Source: UBA4717 sp045536775
GTDB taxonomy: Bacteria; Bacillota; Clostridia; Oscillospirales; CAG-272
NCBI GenBank assembly: GCA_045536775.1
Contig: JAZSOD010000063.1
Span: 1 to 6,474 of the forward strand
Direction of reading: 5' to 3'
DNA length: 6,474 nt
In this document: positions 6,233 to 6,474 of the stretch, piece by piece
Position numbering within the stretch: position 1 is the stretch's first letter
Layout of the letters: each line of letters begins with the position of its first letter
Position numbers and translations under genes: made by a program
The notes under the pieces: generated by a model
What the model saw: the letters and a program-made list of their open reading frames with translations, nothing else
Databases searched by the model: none
Told to the model about the DNA's origin: nothing

Positions 6233-6255
6233 GGGCGAACAGAGTTCGCCCCTAC
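6233..6255 (-). repeat. GTAGGGG-type palindromic unit D (inverted copy of C)
   Basis: The stem GGGCGAAC (6233-6240) pairs with GTTCGCCC (6244-6251), followed by CCTAC. Units C and D together make a 23-bp inverted repeat with a 22-bp spacer, so the pair can fold as two small hairpins or as one long one. Confidence 0.7.
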
Positions 6256-6270
6256 GGATAGAATTTATAT

Positions 6271-6298
6271 TTGTAGGGGAGGCATTTCGCCTCCCGCC
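6271..6298 (+). repeat. GTAGGGG-type palindromic unit E
   Basis: TTGTAGG, then the stem GGGAGGC (6277-6283) paired with GCCTCCC (6289-6295) around an ATTTC loop, ending in GCC. It has the same lead as units A-D but a different stem sequence, showing that the stem varies while pairing is kept. Confidence 0.65.
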
Positions 6299-6314
6299 AA
6301 ATTTTCACCAACGT

Positions 6315-6389
6315 CAGCGGTATGGGTCGATACCTCAATTACCGCAAATCATCACGCGCGCCTCGCCTGTCGGGGCGTCCCGACCGCTG
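6315..6389. repeat. 75-bp element bounded by CAGCGGT/ACCGCTG with inner hairpins
   Basis: The terminal arms CAGCGGT (6315-6321) and ACCGCTG (6383-6389) are exact complements. Inside, GTCGGG (6369-6374) pairs with CCCGAC (6379-6384), whose last two bases overlap the outer arm, and GGTAT pairs with ATACC near the left end. The result is a possible branched fold. It may be another repeat type or a structured RNA; no known family is recognised. Confidence 0.4.
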
Positions 6390-6411
6390 TTTACCCGCGG
6401 GTGCTTCCCGC

Positions 6412-6445
6412 AAAAAACTCCGCAGATGACTCTGCGGAGTTTTTT
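6412..6445 (-). terminator. Strong bidirectional-type terminator
   Basis: A perfect 15-bp stem: A6 plus CTCCGCAGA (6412-6426) with TCTGCGGAG plus T6 (6431-6445), and a TGAC loop. Either strand yields a GC stem followed directly by six T residues. It sits 1 bp after the stop codon of the minus-strand frame entering from the right, so it most likely ends that gene. Confidence 0.85.
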
Positions 6446-6446
6446 A

Positions 6447-6474
6447 TCAGTTGGTATAGTTGTCGAAGTAGCCC
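6447..6474 (-). CDS. 3' end of an unidentified gene (last 8 codons)
   Basis: Reading leftwards from the window edge gives GYFDNYTN then TGA (6449-6447), directly followed by a strong terminator. The composition (Gly, Tyr, Phe, Asp, Asn, Thr) and the position before the terminator make a real C-terminus plausible, but eight residues cannot identify a family. The other two minus-strand frames remain open here and cannot be excluded, so the call rests mainly on the stop-terminator spacing. Confidence 0.4.

Larger units (their letters stand above)
5859..6411. other. Gene-free, palindrome-rich intergenic region
   Basis: No open frame here looks like a real protein. The minus-strand frame 5814-6215 runs through the OPT promoter and the palindromes, is rich in Arg/Ser/Phe and resembles nothing known. 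The contents are three perfect palindromes (5923-6022), five GTAGGGG-type units (6103-6298) and a structured 75-bp block (6315-6389), listed separately. In 5859-5922 and 6023-6101 I see nothing recognisable. Confidence 0.7.

Noticed and set aside
6103..6298. CRISPR array
   Set aside because: The repeats alternate in orientation, vary in stem sequence and lack uniform spacers, and there are no cas genes in the window.

Overview
The window carries a low-to-moderate GC bacterial sequence that reads as a member of the Clostridia (Firmicutes), probably a gut-type Oscillospirales or close relative. The reasons are the Gram-positive style promoters (extended -10 boxes with 17-bp spacers), strong GGAGG Shine-Dalgarno sites, a lipoprotein-type ABC binding protein, a clostridial-style PqqD-like protein, and intergenic palindromes starting GTAGGGGCGA, which resemble repeats I associate with Clostridia. 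The lineage is inference. Every protein gene that can be supported lies on the minus strand, so transcription runs from right to left.

Layout in the direction of transcription (right to left): (1) the last eight codons of an unidentified gene (6447-6474), followed by a 15-bp perfect hairpin terminator (6412-6445). (2) About 650 bp without a credible gene (5769-6411), packed with palindromes: a 75-bp structured element (6315-6389), five GTAGGGG-type palindromic units in mixed orientation (6103-6298), and three further perfect palindromes (5923-6022). (3) A promoter (5830-5858) driving an OPT-family oligopeptide transporter (3834-5768) that overlaps by 8 bp a 113-residue PqqD-like protein (3500-3841), ended by a 16-bp stem terminator (3463-3498). 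(4) A near-consensus promoter (3350-3378) driving a branched-chain amino acid transport cluster: lipoprotein substrate-binding protein LivK (2098-3285), a 204-219 bp gap holding three hairpins, permease LivH (1003-1878) and permease LivM (1-989, cut by the window edge). The ATPases livG and livF would be expected just beyond the left edge.

Functionally this is a nutrient-uptake region. The Liv proteins import branched-chain or related amino acids using ATP, with LivK tethered outside the membrane and LivH/LivM forming the channel. The OPT protein would import peptides or a peptide-like or metal-chelate substrate by ion coupling. The unexpected member is the PqqD-like protein. PqqD folds (RiPP recognition elements) normally present a precursor peptide to a modifying enzyme, yet here one is translationally coupled to a transporter with no radical SAM enzyme or precursor gene in view. 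That pairing, the three-hairpin livK-livH junction and the palindrome-dense gap are the parts most worth a second look.
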